From the NCBI GenBank assembly GCA_001897155.1, contig MKSF01000009.1:1-64000 (forward strand): a stretch of DNA of 64,000 nt, in the 5' to 3' direction. The notes beneath the pieces were generated by a model. It ran no database searches and was not told the DNA's origin. It worked only from the letters and a program-made list of their open reading frames with translations. Source of the DNA: Bacteroidetes bacterium 47-18. GTDB lineage: Bacteria > Bacteroidota > Bacteroidia > Chitinophagales > Chitinophagaceae. Below are positions 25,832-33,949 of the stretch, piece by piece. Every line of letters begins with the position of its first letter. The first letter of the stretch is position 1. Position numbers and translations under genes: made by a program.

Positions 25832-26860
25832 TTAGTTATTGGCTTTAATATAAGCTATCAGGTAATCATTGTATTTATCCAGCGCATTCAGCACCGCTTT
25901 TTTGTAAGCCTGCGGGTCAGCATAGATCATAAATGTGTTTTCTGCCTTACCCCGGCCGCTTTTGACGGTACCGCCCGAAAATAAATTGACCATATCTCCG
26001 GCAAAAGCGCTTTTGAACTTTTTCATTTTTTCAGGAATACCATCGGCCTGGTCCAATTCCGCGGCATAGGGGATGTCAGAAGTTACCGCATATCCGGGCT
26101 GCAATATGGCATTACAGTAGCTCCAGTTACCACCGGTGAATTTGGCATAAGTACCGTCGCCTTTAAATTGCTTGCCCAATGACTGGGATGTAATACCTTC
26201 TATTCTTATTACGGGTTGTATATCTGTTTCAAACTTGTCTGTACGGTAGCCCCACAGATCGCTGCTGCCCTTTTTTATCGCTTGATTGATATCAATAAAG
26301 TCCACAGTGATAAACAGTTGACCCACAGGCATTTTTAAATCATTTCCCAAAGAAGCGTGAGCCCCCATCATTCCGGTAGGATATTCAATATAAGGAGCAT
26401 CATTTGCGGTGAAGATCCTGGCAATCCCCCAGTTCTTTTTTTCCGTCTCACGCTCCCGGTCACTATTGTTTTCCACCAGCTTCTGGTAAGACTTACTATC
26501 CTTATAGGTTTCATTAAGCGCAAACCCGTTTTCTTTCAGCTTTGAAGCAAGCCGCCTGTAATACTCATCGGTTATTTCCTGCAACAGGGTATCATTGACG
26601 CCTTCCAGGAATCCCCAGGTAATAATATTGCCTACACCGCGTTTCTCCTGCTCCTGCCGGGTGGCCAGCTTAAATTGCAGATTAACGCTGACCAGTGCGA
26701 CTTCATCAGCTTTTTTAAACGGCGCACGGTGCGTTCCTTTGGGCGCAAACATTTTTTTCACCTCCTTATCGGAAGAGGATTGCGCCATAGTAAAGGAGGG
26801 CGTGATCAATGCCGCAATAGTTGCCCAGGAGAAAAGAAGCCGGCCGGATATTTTTTTCAT
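25832..26860 (-). CDS. Exported protein of unknown function
   Basis: 342 residues with a Sec signal (MKKISGRLLFSWATIAALITPSFTMAQ). The mature part has mixed alpha/beta composition. It includes RAPFKKADEVALVSVNLQFKL, a charged helix LQEITDEYYRRLASKLKENG and a C-terminal helix YKKAVLNALDKYNDYLIAYI. I do not recognise a domain. The absence of a lipobox suggests a periplasmic location. It lies 61 bp upstream of the T9SS gene and 50 bp downstream of a lipoprotein gene on the same strand, so the three may be co-expressed. Confidence 0.7.
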   Translation of the reverse strand: MKKISGRLLFSWATIAALITPSFTMAQSSSDKEVKKMFAPKGTHRAPFKKADEVALVSVNLQFKLATRQEQEKRGVGNIITWGFLEGVNDTLLQEITDEYYRRLASKLKENGFALNETYKDSKSYQKLVENNSDRERETEKKNWGIARIFTANDAPYIEYPTGMMGAHASLGNDLKMPVGQLFITVDFIDINQAIKKGSSDLWGYRTDKFETDIQPVIRIEGITSQSLGKQFKGDGTYAKFTGGNWSYCNAILQPGYAVTSDIPYAAELDQADGIPEKMKKFKSAFAGDMVNLFSGGTVKSGRGKAENTFMIYADPQAYKKAVLNALDKYNDYLIAYIKANN

Positions 26861-26910
26861 AATGCAAAATTTGTTTACAGATGGAATGTTGTGAATATTT
26901 ATTTTTACCT

Positions 26911-28059
26911 TTATTTACTCCTTACAATAACATACTGGAACCTGTTCATCAGCAATAAATAAACGACACCATTATCTTCGGTAGCGTCTATCAGCTTTGA
27001 ACAGGGGTCTAAAGGTTCCGGCAATACAAAAGGTATTTCTTTTAATACGGTACCGTCAAATATGGCCAGCCCTGCACATCCACCCGGACTTTTTTCATCC
27101 CCCAGCATCATATACAGGTTACCGTTATTGCTTACCAGGATGTCGCCCCTGAGCACTTTCCCTTTTGACAATCCCTGCACTAATTGATCGTTGTCGTAGT
27201 TTTTTATCTTGTCGTTTTCGTAGCCGATGCCCCAGATATGGCTGTTGATGGCAGCATAGCTGGCAGCATCTATGCTGTTGAATCCGATTTCACTGATAAA
27301 GGTGTATTCGGGCCCGGTACTGAATGTATTGTTATTGTAATAATGACCCCTCACGCGGTATTCGGTCCTGTCCTGGCCGGATGTAAGCTGAATAACCTGG
27401 GTAAATGCCACTTCCTTATTGTCCGTAGCGACCGTACCACTGCAGGACATATTGTACTCTTCAGGCTTTTTGACCAACTGGTTGCCGGAAAGCTCCCAAA
27501 TTCTTGCAGTGTTCGTTGTGGTAGCCACCATGTGCAGCTTCCCTCCAAACGCCCAGAGGGTAATATTGCCTATGTCCGATTTTTCAATAAGATTATTATC
27601 GGTATATTCAAGCGTATCAATGTCTTCAAAATTATTGTTCTTCCACCTGAACAGGATATAGCTGTTATAATATTGTATGACGGGTCGTGTGGTTTTAATG
27701 CTCATCCTGTGCCTTATGCCATACAGCTCGCCGTTAAAGGCTTTAAGGTTGCTGATAGCTTCATCGGTGGTGGCATAGCGATACCACTCTTCACCGATCT
27801 GATAAAAGAAAGTAGCATTCAAATGTTCATTAAGCGAGCCGGAGCTGCCGGGACTGATGCCCCTGTGCCCGAATGTGCTGAAAAATACGTCGCCATTGAA
27901 CACGGTAATTTTGGCACCGCCACTGTAAGAATCGTCCTGGTGAAAGTTACGCACGATCTCCCAATTGGGCGCCTGGGGCATATCGCCGGGCTTGTCTTTT
28001 TTCTTGCAGGCAGCCAGCAACAGGATAGAGAGCGTAATAAATGTAAAAGATGATTTCAT
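26911..28059 (-). CDS. Lipoprotein of unknown function
   Basis: 382 residues starting with a lipoprotein signal, MKSSFTFITLSILLLAAC, Cys18 followed by KKKDKPGD. The rest consists of regularly spaced short strands (ITVFNGDVFFSTFG, LKAFNGELYGIRH, LWAFGGKLHMVAT, ILVSNNGNLYMMLGD) that suggest a beta-propeller. No enzyme motif is visible. It is divergent from the sensor kinase gene across about 120 bp, so the kinase and regulator might control this gene and the two downstream of it. Confidence 0.7.
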   Translation of the reverse strand: MKSSFTFITLSILLLAACKKKDKPGDMPQAPNWEIVRNFHQDDSYSGGAKITVFNGDVFFSTFGHRGISPGSSGSLNEHLNATFFYQIGEEWYRYATTDEAISNLKAFNGELYGIRHRMSIKTTRPVIQYYNSYILFRWKNNNFEDIDTLEYTDNNLIEKSDIGNITLWAFGGKLHMVATTTNTARIWELSGNQLVKKPEEYNMSCSGTVATDNKEVAFTQVIQLTSGQDRTEYRVRGHYYNNNTFSTGPEYTFISEIGFNSIDAASYAAINSHIWGIGYENDKIKNYDNDQLVQGLSKGKVLRGDILVSNNGNLYMMLGDEKSPGGCAGLAIFDGTVLKEIPFVLPEPLDPCSKLIDATEDNGVVYLLLMNRFQYVIVRSK

Positions 28060-28167
28060 TTCCGGCAGTTTTTAATATATACATTTTTCAATTACAAAAT
28101 TGATGCTTATATCCGTCAAATAAAATAGTACGGATGTACTATACACTGTTTCAGCAGGTAATATTTG

Positions 28168-28175
28168 TACTTTTG
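28168..28175 (+). promoter_or_regulatory. -7 box immediately before the sensor kinase gene
   Basis: TACTTTTG matches TAnnTTTG exactly and ends 5 bp before the ATG. The transcript would therefore begin at or within a few bases of the start codon (leaderless). A TTT run about 16 bp upstream is a weak -33 element. Confidence 0.5.
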
Positions 28176-28180
28176 TACAG

Positions 28181-30136
28181 ATGTATTTTAGGAAAATAGC
28201 AGGCTTTCTTTTATTATTGACCGGCACAGGCTGTACAGCCTGTGCCCAGGAGAACAAGTATGTTCAAAGCTTCCGGCAATTGACCGGACGCTCCTGTACA
28301 GACCGTACCTGTGCAGATAGCATGTTCCGTTTATTGTACATCTTGTCTTACGAAGAAGAGGCGATTACCGATTCGCTCAGCCGCAGGTTTACAGCATATG
28401 CGGCTCAATTTAAGCAGCATCCTTACCTTATGGCAAAAGCCTCCCTGATGGGAGCTTATACGAATTGCTATATCAGGAACGATCTGCCGGCTGCATTTAA
28501 AGATGCAACCGCAGCCATCCGTTTTTTCGAGAAAGAGCCGGCAGGTAAGGATCTGTGCTTTGCATATCAACTGTTGTCATATGTTTACCAGAGTACCAAT
28601 AACTTTAAGCTTGCCCATGAAACCAATTTAAAGGCGCTGAAGATAGCCAGACAACTGGATATCCCCGTCCTGATCGCCAATTCCTATAACGATCTGGGTA
28701 TTGATTACAACCAGGAAAAAAAATATGATAAGGCAAAGCAGGTATTCTTAAATACGGTTACTTTACTGGAACCCTCCGGCGATACAGCCACCCTGGCGCA
28801 GGCTTATCTGAATGTGGCTACTGCCTGCCGGAACCTGGAAGAATATGACAGTGCCTTTTACTATAATGAAAAGGGATTAAAACTGGCTGAGCAGATCAAT
28901 CACAGGTCATATATAGCCTATGCTTACAATGATATTGGCTCTTTTTATGTATTCCGTAAACAATATGCCCTGGCGGTTCCTTATCTTGAAAAAGCAAAAG
29001 CCATAAGGGAAGCGCTGAATGAGCCCAATGAACTTTTCTGGACCTATATTTTCATGGGTGACAGCTATACCGGGATGCACCAGCATAGCCTGGGAAAGCA
29101 ATTTTATCATAAAGCCATACAACTGGCCGCTTCCAAGGAAAATACCCCCCAGCTATATGAAGCCTGCTTAAGACTGTCGGCCATGTATGCCGGGATGCAC
29201 CAGTTTGATTCCGCTTACATTTACAATAATCGATACAGCCTGTTAAAAGATTCGGTAATGCAGGCGAAGAAAGACCTTGCGGCAGATATATTCATCGCTT
29301 CCTATGAATTGGGAGAAAAGGAACAGCAAATACAGTTGCTGGATGAAGAGATGAAAAACTCCCGGATGAAATTACAACAGCAAAGATTACTGCTTATCTT
29401 TTCCTTATTTATTGCTTTAGTATTGCTGGCAGTGATACTATTGGCAAGAAAATTAAAGAAGCAGCAATTTGGCAGACTATTACTTGAAAAGCAACTGACA
29501 GAAGAATCGGCCAAGCGTGTAGCCGAAGAAAATTTGCGGAAAGAGAAAGAACGTATCGCAGGAGACCTTCATGATAATGTCGGGAGCCAGTTATCATTCA
29601 TTATCCATTCTTTAGACGGCATTAACCAGGATAATGCGGAGAAACGTGCCGTCATTACCCAGAATATTACCCGGTCAGTACGTAGTGTTATCAGGAATCT
29701 CCGGGAAACCATCTGGCTGATCAGCGATAGCAATACCCGGCTACAAGACTTTTCGGATAAGCTAAAGGTCTTTGTAAGAGACTTGTTCCGGCTCAGCGAT
29801 ATCAAAATAGATTTTACAGAAAATATACAGGAAGATACGGAATTGAATTCTTTGCTGAGCTTAAATCTTTACCGTATCTGCCAGGAGATATTGACTAATG
29901 CCTTTAAGCATTCGCAGGCTCAAAACGTACGTATAAACCTCTCCTTTGACAAGCATACATTATCTATTAAAATTACAGATGACGGCATCGGATGCAGGCT
30001 GGCCAATACGCATCCTGAAGGATACGGGTTGCGTAATATCCATAAGCGTGCACAGGAGTCTGATATAACTGTGGCCTGTACATCGGCAATAGAAGGAGGA
30101 ACTGAATATGTCGTTTCCATAACTATAAATTCTTAA
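28181..30136 (+). CDS. TPR-containing sensor histidine kinase
   Basis: 651 residues. A signal or anchor (MYFRKIAGFLLLLTGTG) is followed by about 330 residues of tetratricopeptide repeats (for example YNDLGIDYNQEKKYDKAKQV and LNVATACRNLEEYDSAFYYN). One membrane segment lies near residues 402-420 (LLLIFSLFIALVLLAVILLA), followed by a short coiled coil. The HisKA_3 domain has the phospho-acceptor His464 in AGDLHDNVGSQLSF. The HATPase domain has NAFKHSQAQ, DDGIGC and GYGLRNIHKRA. The TPR part probably senses a periplasmic protein or peptide. It is 3 bp from its cognate regulator gene. Confidence 0.9.
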   Translation: MYFRKIAGFLLLLTGTGCTACAQENKYVQSFRQLTGRSCTDRTCADSMFRLLYILSYEEEAITDSLSRRFTAYAAQFKQHPYLMAKASLMGAYTNCYIRNDLPAAFKDATAAIRFFEKEPAGKDLCFAYQLLSYVYQSTNNFKLAHETNLKALKIARQLDIPVLIANSYNDLGIDYNQEKKYDKAKQVFLNTVTLLEPSGDTATLAQAYLNVATACRNLEEYDSAFYYNEKGLKLAEQINHRSYIAYAYNDIGSFYVFRKQYALAVPYLEKAKAIREALNEPNELFWTYIFMGDSYTGMHQHSLGKQFYHKAIQLAASKENTPQLYEACLRLSAMYAGMHQFDSAYIYNNRYSLLKDSVMQAKKDLAADIFIASYELGEKEQQIQLLDEEMKNSRMKLQQQRLLLIFSLFIALVLLAVILLARKLKKQQFGRLLLEKQLTEESAKRVAEENLRKEKERIAGDLHDNVGSQLSFIIHSLDGINQDNAEKRAVITQNITRSVRSVIRNLRETIWLISDSNTRLQDFSDKLKVFVRDLFRLSDIKIDFTENIQEDTELNSLLSLNLYRICQEILTNAFKHSQAQNVRINLSFDKHTLSIKITDDGIGCRLANTHPEGYGLRNIHKRAQESDITVACTSAIEGGTEYVVSITINS

Positions 30137-30139
30137 CAG

Positions 30140-30799
30140 ATGATATATATAGCCATTGTTGATGATAGTAAAAATCTATGTCTTACGCTTAAAGACCGGC
30201 TGCTCCAGTTTACAGGATATGAAGTTTTGTTTACTGCGGAAAACGGTAAGGATTTCCTCGAAAAAATGAGAGATGCAAGAAAGGCTGTAAGCCCTGATAT
30301 TATATTGATGGATATTGATATGCCTGTGATGAATGGTATTAAGGCAGTATCGGAAGGGAAAGCACGTTTTCCCGGTACAAAATATCTGATGCTGACCATT
30401 TTTGATGATGATGATAAAATATTTGATGCCATCAAAGCCGGTGCGGATGGTTATTTGCTGAAAGATGAACCGGTGGAAAAAATCAAAGAGGCCATAGATA
30501 ACCTGCTGAACAATGAAGGCGCGCCCATGTCGCCCAGCATTGCCAGAAGGGTGCTGAACCTGCTGATGCATTCAGAAAAAGAAACCAGCCGGCCCGGTGC
30601 TCCGGCAGCCAACGACTATAACCTGACAGAAAGAGAAAAAGATATCCTGCACCTGCTGATAAAAGGATTGGAGTATAAGGAAATAGGATCGGAGCTGCAT
30701 TTAAGCCCCAATACGGTAAGGAATCATATCGCTAAAATATACAAAAAGCTGCACGTTTCATCCCGTGCCCAGGCAATCAGGATAGCGGGTGATTTATAG
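30140..30799 (+). CDS. NarL/LuxR-family response regulator
   Basis: 219 residues. The receiver domain has the acidic pair Asp8-Asp9, the phosphorylation site Asp58 in ILMDIDMPVMNG, the conserved Thr of LMLTIFDD and Lys in YLLKDEP. The C-terminal LuxR-type helix-turn-helix is LTEREKDILHLLIKGLEYKEIG followed by LSPNTVRNHIAKIYKKL. It forms a two-component pair with the TPR histidine kinase directly upstream. Targets are unknown; the divergent lipoprotein gene is one candidate. Confidence 0.92.
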   Translation: MIYIAIVDDSKNLCLTLKDRLLQFTGYEVLFTAENGKDFLEKMRDARKAVSPDIILMDIDMPVMNGIKAVSEGKARFPGTKYLMLTIFDDDDKIFDAIKAGADGYLLKDEPVEKIKEAIDNLLNNEGAPMSPSIARRVLNLLMHSEKETSRPGAPAANDYNLTEREKDILHLLIKGLEYKEIGSELHLSPNTVRNHIAKIYKKLHVSSRAQAIRIAGDL

Positions 30800-30944
30800 T
30801 AAGTACAATAGGAGCCATCATACCTTAATAGCAAAGTGCCTGCCGTTCCCGAGGAAGGGACACTGCTCGGCGTAATAAGAGGCTGTTTTCTTTAATTCAT
30901 TGCAAAAATGACATTCAGTAACCTTTTATATGAAGTATTCATAC

Positions 30945-31490
30945 TTATTCCGTAAGTCTCCTGGCGTGGCTTACCTGTGCATCAAGATAGGAAAGCAGCT
31001 TATTCAGCTCTTCTTTGGTCAACGCTTCAACGAGAACAGGGCGGGTACTTATCGTCTGATTATTTTCTTTAAACCGGATACTGACATGAGAAATATTACC
31101 TTTTAAAAAGGATTGGGTATCGTATCCTGTTATATTGCGGGCCGGGACCATAATCCTGTGTCTTTCCGGCTTGTCATTCTTCCCATCCAGATCAAAATCT
31201 ATGATAAGAACATCATTATCAACAACAGCGAGAAAATAGGATTTGCTTTTCAGGATCTTTCTGAAAGCTGCGGCAATCAGTATCGCAAATAAGATCAATA
31301 CGATGAATACGGATATTTCCTTTGACACCAGGTAGATATAAAGGCAATAAGCCGGAATCATAAAAAACAGCAGGGCAATGCCCCATTTTTGCCGGGTGCT
31401 GAAACGATACACCCGGTTATGGCTTTGCACAATTATATAGGATTGCGTAGATAGCGGCAGTGCTGTTGTTGATTTCCCTGGCATATTCAT
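30945..31490 (-). CDS. Small membrane protein, function unknown
   Basis: About 180 residues. I prefer one of the later Met codons (MNMPGK...) to the first ATG at 31508, though this is not decisive. Two adjacent membrane segments (IALLFFMIPAYCLYIYLV and VFIVLILFAILIAAAF) are followed by a cytoplasmic beta-rich domain (SYFLAVVDNDVLIIDFDLDG, ITGYDTQSFLKGNISHVSIRF) that recalls PH-like domains of bacterial membrane proteins. It ends with a charged helix. No neighbour shares its strand closely. Low-confidence fold guess; the gene itself is likely real. Confidence 0.6.
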   Translation of the reverse strand: MNMPGKSTTALPLSTQSYIIVQSHNRVYRFSTRQKWGIALLFFMIPAYCLYIYLVSKEISVFIVLILFAILIAAAFRKILKSKSYFLAVVDNDVLIIDFDLDGKNDKPERHRIMVPARNITGYDTQSFLKGNISHVSIRFKENNQTISTRPVLVEALTKEELNKLLSYLDAQVSHARRLTE

Positions 31491-31686
31491 AATGCAAAAT
31501 AAAGGCAATTACTCAAATTATAGAGTAGCGAGACCCATAATGCTCCAATTTACAATCCGCTACGTGACGGCAGCGGCACCGCACAGACGGAGCGCATAAT
31601 GCCGCCGGTTAGGTCTTCACTTTTCGGCTTAAAACAAAAAAGCCGGCCATATAAGAACTTATACGATCGGCTAAAATTTCAGGCTG

Positions 31687-31771
31687 CGGTGAGAGAGGGA
31701 TTCGAACCCCCGAACCTGTTACAGTTAACGGTTTTCAAGACCGCCGCATTCGACCACTCTGCCATCTCACC
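31687..31771 (-). tRNA. tRNA-Ser(UGA)
   Basis: Read on the minus strand: acceptor GGTGAGA pairs with TCTCACC; the anticodon arm is CGGTC-TTGAAAA-CCG with anticodon TGA. A long variable arm (TTAACTGTAACAGG region) marks it as class II. The T-arm is GGGGGTTCGAATCCC. The discriminator base is G, as expected for tRNA-Ser, and CCA is not encoded. Length is 85 nt. Confidence 0.93.
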
Positions 31772-31872
31772 GGGCGCAAAATTAAAGCAACGGGTTGAGA
31801 CGGCAAAATTTTTTTACGCAACTTTTTTCACCGGGATACGGGGGATTTAAAACATCCGTACACCATTGAAGA

Positions 31873-32526
31873 TCACCGGGAAAGCGTTACCGTAGAGAAT
31901 GTCCGGTCAACCGTATCGCCGGCCTTGCTCTGTATGGTTTCCGTATGGGTAGCCGCGCCGGTATAACGGAAAGCCGTAGACTGCGCCAGCAGCTCGATAT
32001 CTTGTGTATTATACAGTGTAAACCCGAAATGTGTAAAAGGCAACTGCTGCATAAAATCCTTATGCGCAAAGGTGATGTTCAGCAGACCGCCCGGCTGCAA
32101 TACGCGGTACAGCTCCTCCAGCAACTTTTCAGGCTCCTGCCAGAAGTAAATGGTGTTCACCGTAAAGATCCGGTCAAAGTACGCATCAGGAAAAGGTATC
32201 TTACGACCGTCATACATCCCGAACACAGCCCTGCCCTGCTCTGTATATTCGCGGTTGAGCTGCTGCGCCTCCCGGTGCATCAGCGCTGATATTTCAAGAC
32301 CGTGATAAGCTATATTCCTGCCTGCTGACAGCAGGAGCTCCAGGTGACCGCAGTTCCCATGTCCCAGCTCCAGTATCCTGTTATGATCGCCGACCTGCAG
32401 GTGCGCTATCGCATGCCGGGTCATCCCGATATTCGTTTCGTGCATATTATTGGCCACGAGTATGCCGTCTTCACCTTCCGGCCGGCCCAGCTGGGCTGCC
32501 AGATTCTTTAATGCGTCCGTATCCAT
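31873..32526 (-). CDS. Class I SAM-dependent methyltransferase
   Basis: 217 residues from the start at 32526 (MDTDALKNLAAQLGRPEG); a longer start at 32565 adds 13 residues of poor fit. The SAM-binding motif is NRILELGHGNCGHLELLL. Further blocks are YHGLEISALMHREA, GRKIPFPDAYFDRIFTVNTIYFW (post-motif III region) and LYRVLQPGGLLNITF. It resembles the UbiE/COQ5-like Methyltransf_11 group. The substrate is unknown: no pathway genes are adjacent, and it sits between tRNA-Ser and folE with its own spacing. Confidence 0.8.
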   Translation of the reverse strand: MDTDALKNLAAQLGRPEGEDGILVANNMHETNIGMTRHAIAHLQVGDHNRILELGHGNCGHLELLLSAGRNIAYHGLEISALMHREAQQLNREYTEQGRAVFGMYDGRKIPFPDAYFDRIFTVNTIYFWQEPEKLLEELYRVLQPGGLLNITFAHKDFMQQLPFTHFGFTLYNTQDIELLAQSTAFRYTGAATHTETIQSKAGDTVDRTFSTVTLSR

Positions 32527-32697
32527 AAAAGCTGATTTTGATTTAATGAGTAAGAAATAATGCAAACAAAGATAACAAATGCTGCCTTTTTGCGATCTGT
32601 TTAAAATACCGGCCCGGTATTTTTACCAATACCAGACACACTGCTCTCACGTTCCCGGGATCAGCCATAAAATACATTAACTAAGTATATAGCAGCA

Positions 32698-32727
32698 AAA
32701 TGCACTTTCCGGCCGGAAAGTGCATTT
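32698..32727 (-). terminator. Terminator after folE
   Basis: A perfect palindrome AAATGCACTTTCC-GG-CC-GGAAAGTGCATTT, followed on the minus strand by a short T-run. It lies about 28 bp beyond the folE stop. Confidence 0.7.
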
Positions 32728-32754
32728 ATAATATCGTATTGCCTGTAAGCGCTG

Positions 32755-33351
32755 TTAAGATAGCTGGGAACCGATCAGCCTTAAAAAGTCAGAACGGGTT
32801 TCCGCATCTTCAAACTTACCGCTGAAGGCATGAGTAGAGGTAAAGCTGTTCTGCTTCTGCACGCCGCGCATCATCATGCACATATGCCGGGCTTCTATCA
32901 CTACCGCTACACCCTGGGGGCTCAGCGCCTCCTGTATAGCGTCCAGTATCTGGTGGGTCAGCCTTTCCTGCACCTGCAGCCTCCTGGCAAACACATCCAC
33001 TACCCTGGCTATTTTACTCAGTCCCGTGATATAGCCGTTAGGAATATAAGCGATATGCGCTTTCCCGATAAAAGGCAGCATGTGATGCTCACAAAGCGAA
33101 TATAATTCAATGTCCTTTACAATGACCATTTCCTTATACGACTCTTTGAATTTTGCAGAGTTCAGGATCTGAACCGCATCCTCGTTATAGCCTTTGGTCA
33201 TGTACTGCATAGCTTTTGCCACCCTTTCCGGGGTTTTGAGCAGGCCTTCCCTTTCCGGGTCTTCACCCAACAAACCGATAATGCTCTTATACTCCTCCTG
33301 CAATTGCTCAGAGATTGCTTCCGTGTACTTTTCTATGTTATTATATGCCAT
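32755..33351 (-). CDS. folE: GTP cyclohydrolase I
   Basis: Converts GTP to 7,8-dihydroneopterin triphosphate, the first step of folate and pterin synthesis. With the start at 33351 ([16 protein letters not shown]) the protein has 198 residues. It shows the zinc and catalytic motif [39 protein letters not shown] and the second zinc cysteine in [10 protein letters not shown]. The upstream ATG at 33393 would add 14 residues that do not match. It follows the PTPS/QueD-family gene by about 50 bp on the same strand, which links the two steps. Confidence 0.94.
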   Translation of the reverse strand: MAYNNIEKYTEAISEQLQEEYKSIIGLLGEDPEREGLLKTPERVAKAMQYMTKGYNEDAVQILNSAKFKESYKEMVIVKDIELYSLCEHHMLPFIGKAHIAYIPNGYITGLSKIARVVDVFARRLQVQERLTHQILDAIQEALSPQGVAVVIEARHMCMMMRGVQKQNSFTSTHAFSGKFEDAETRSDFLRLIGSQLS

Positions 33352-33402
33352 TAGATATATACAGTCCTCTGAAATAACAGCTTTCAAAGGCAATGTTTAA
33401 TG

Positions 33403-33825
33403 TTATAATGATGCTTCGCCGTAATATTCCGTATAAATAGTAGCTGTTTCATACAGCTTGATGCAATGCAGCCTGACACCGTCCTTCTCCACGTGAGGCT
33501 TCAGCTCGTCCCAGATTGCAATGGCCAGGTTCTCCACTGAAGTGAGCTTGCCTTTCATAAAATCGACATCTATGTTCAGGTTCAGGTGGTCCACCTTATC
33601 AATGATCACTTCTTTTACAATATCTCCCAATTCCTTCGCATTGAACACAAAGCCCGTATCAGGGCTCGGCCTACCTTTCAGCGTCACATGCAGTTCATAA
33701 TTATGACCGTGCCAGTTGGCATTGGAGCATTTACCGAATACCTCCCTGTTCTGCTCTTCCGACCAGTTTTCATTATATAACTTATGAGCCGCATTAAAGC
33801 GCTCTATTCTGGTTAAATAAATCAT
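33403..33825 (-). CDS. 6-pyruvoyl tetrahydropterin synthase / QueD family protein
   Basis: 140-residue enzyme of the PTPS/QueD fold, acting on dihydroneopterin triphosphate. The zinc histidines are in FNAAHKLYNE and NWHGHNYELHV; the C-terminal ETATIYTEYYG carries the substrate-binding Glu. The catalytic Cys stands five residues before HGH (CSNANWHGH, CX5HGH). As I recall, QueD enzymes show CX3HGH while true PTPS enzymes show the longer spacing. A pyruvoyl-tetrahydropterin product is therefore as plausible as a queuosine precursor. Proximity to folE fits both. Confidence 0.85.
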   Translation of the reverse strand: MIYLTRIERFNAAHKLYNENWSEEQNREVFGKCSNANWHGHNYELHVTLKGRPSPDTGFVFNAKELGDIVKEVIIDKVDHLNLNIDVDFMKGKLTSVENLAIAIWDELKPHVEKDGVRLHCIKLYETATIYTEYYGEASL

Positions 33826-33923
33826 TCTAATTTGAAAATGAAAATTTTGTGCAAAGTTACGTTGTTTTACGCTTTATTCTTTACCATGCAACCGTTAATT
33901 TTCCCGGAGAGCATAAACTACTG

Positions 33924-33931
33924 TATTTTTG
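33924..33931 (+). promoter_or_regulatory. Putative -7 box of the MATE gene
   Basis: TATTTTTG matches TAnnTTTG and ends 18 bp before the ATG at 33950. The in-frame TTG at 33929 overlaps this box and is therefore an unlikely start codon. Confidence 0.45.
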
Positions 33932-33949
33932 CAGCAATTTATTTTCCGT

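Noticed and set aside
31599-31850. 83-residue plus-strand frame
   Set aside because: It runs through the complement of tRNA-Ser and has no independent support.
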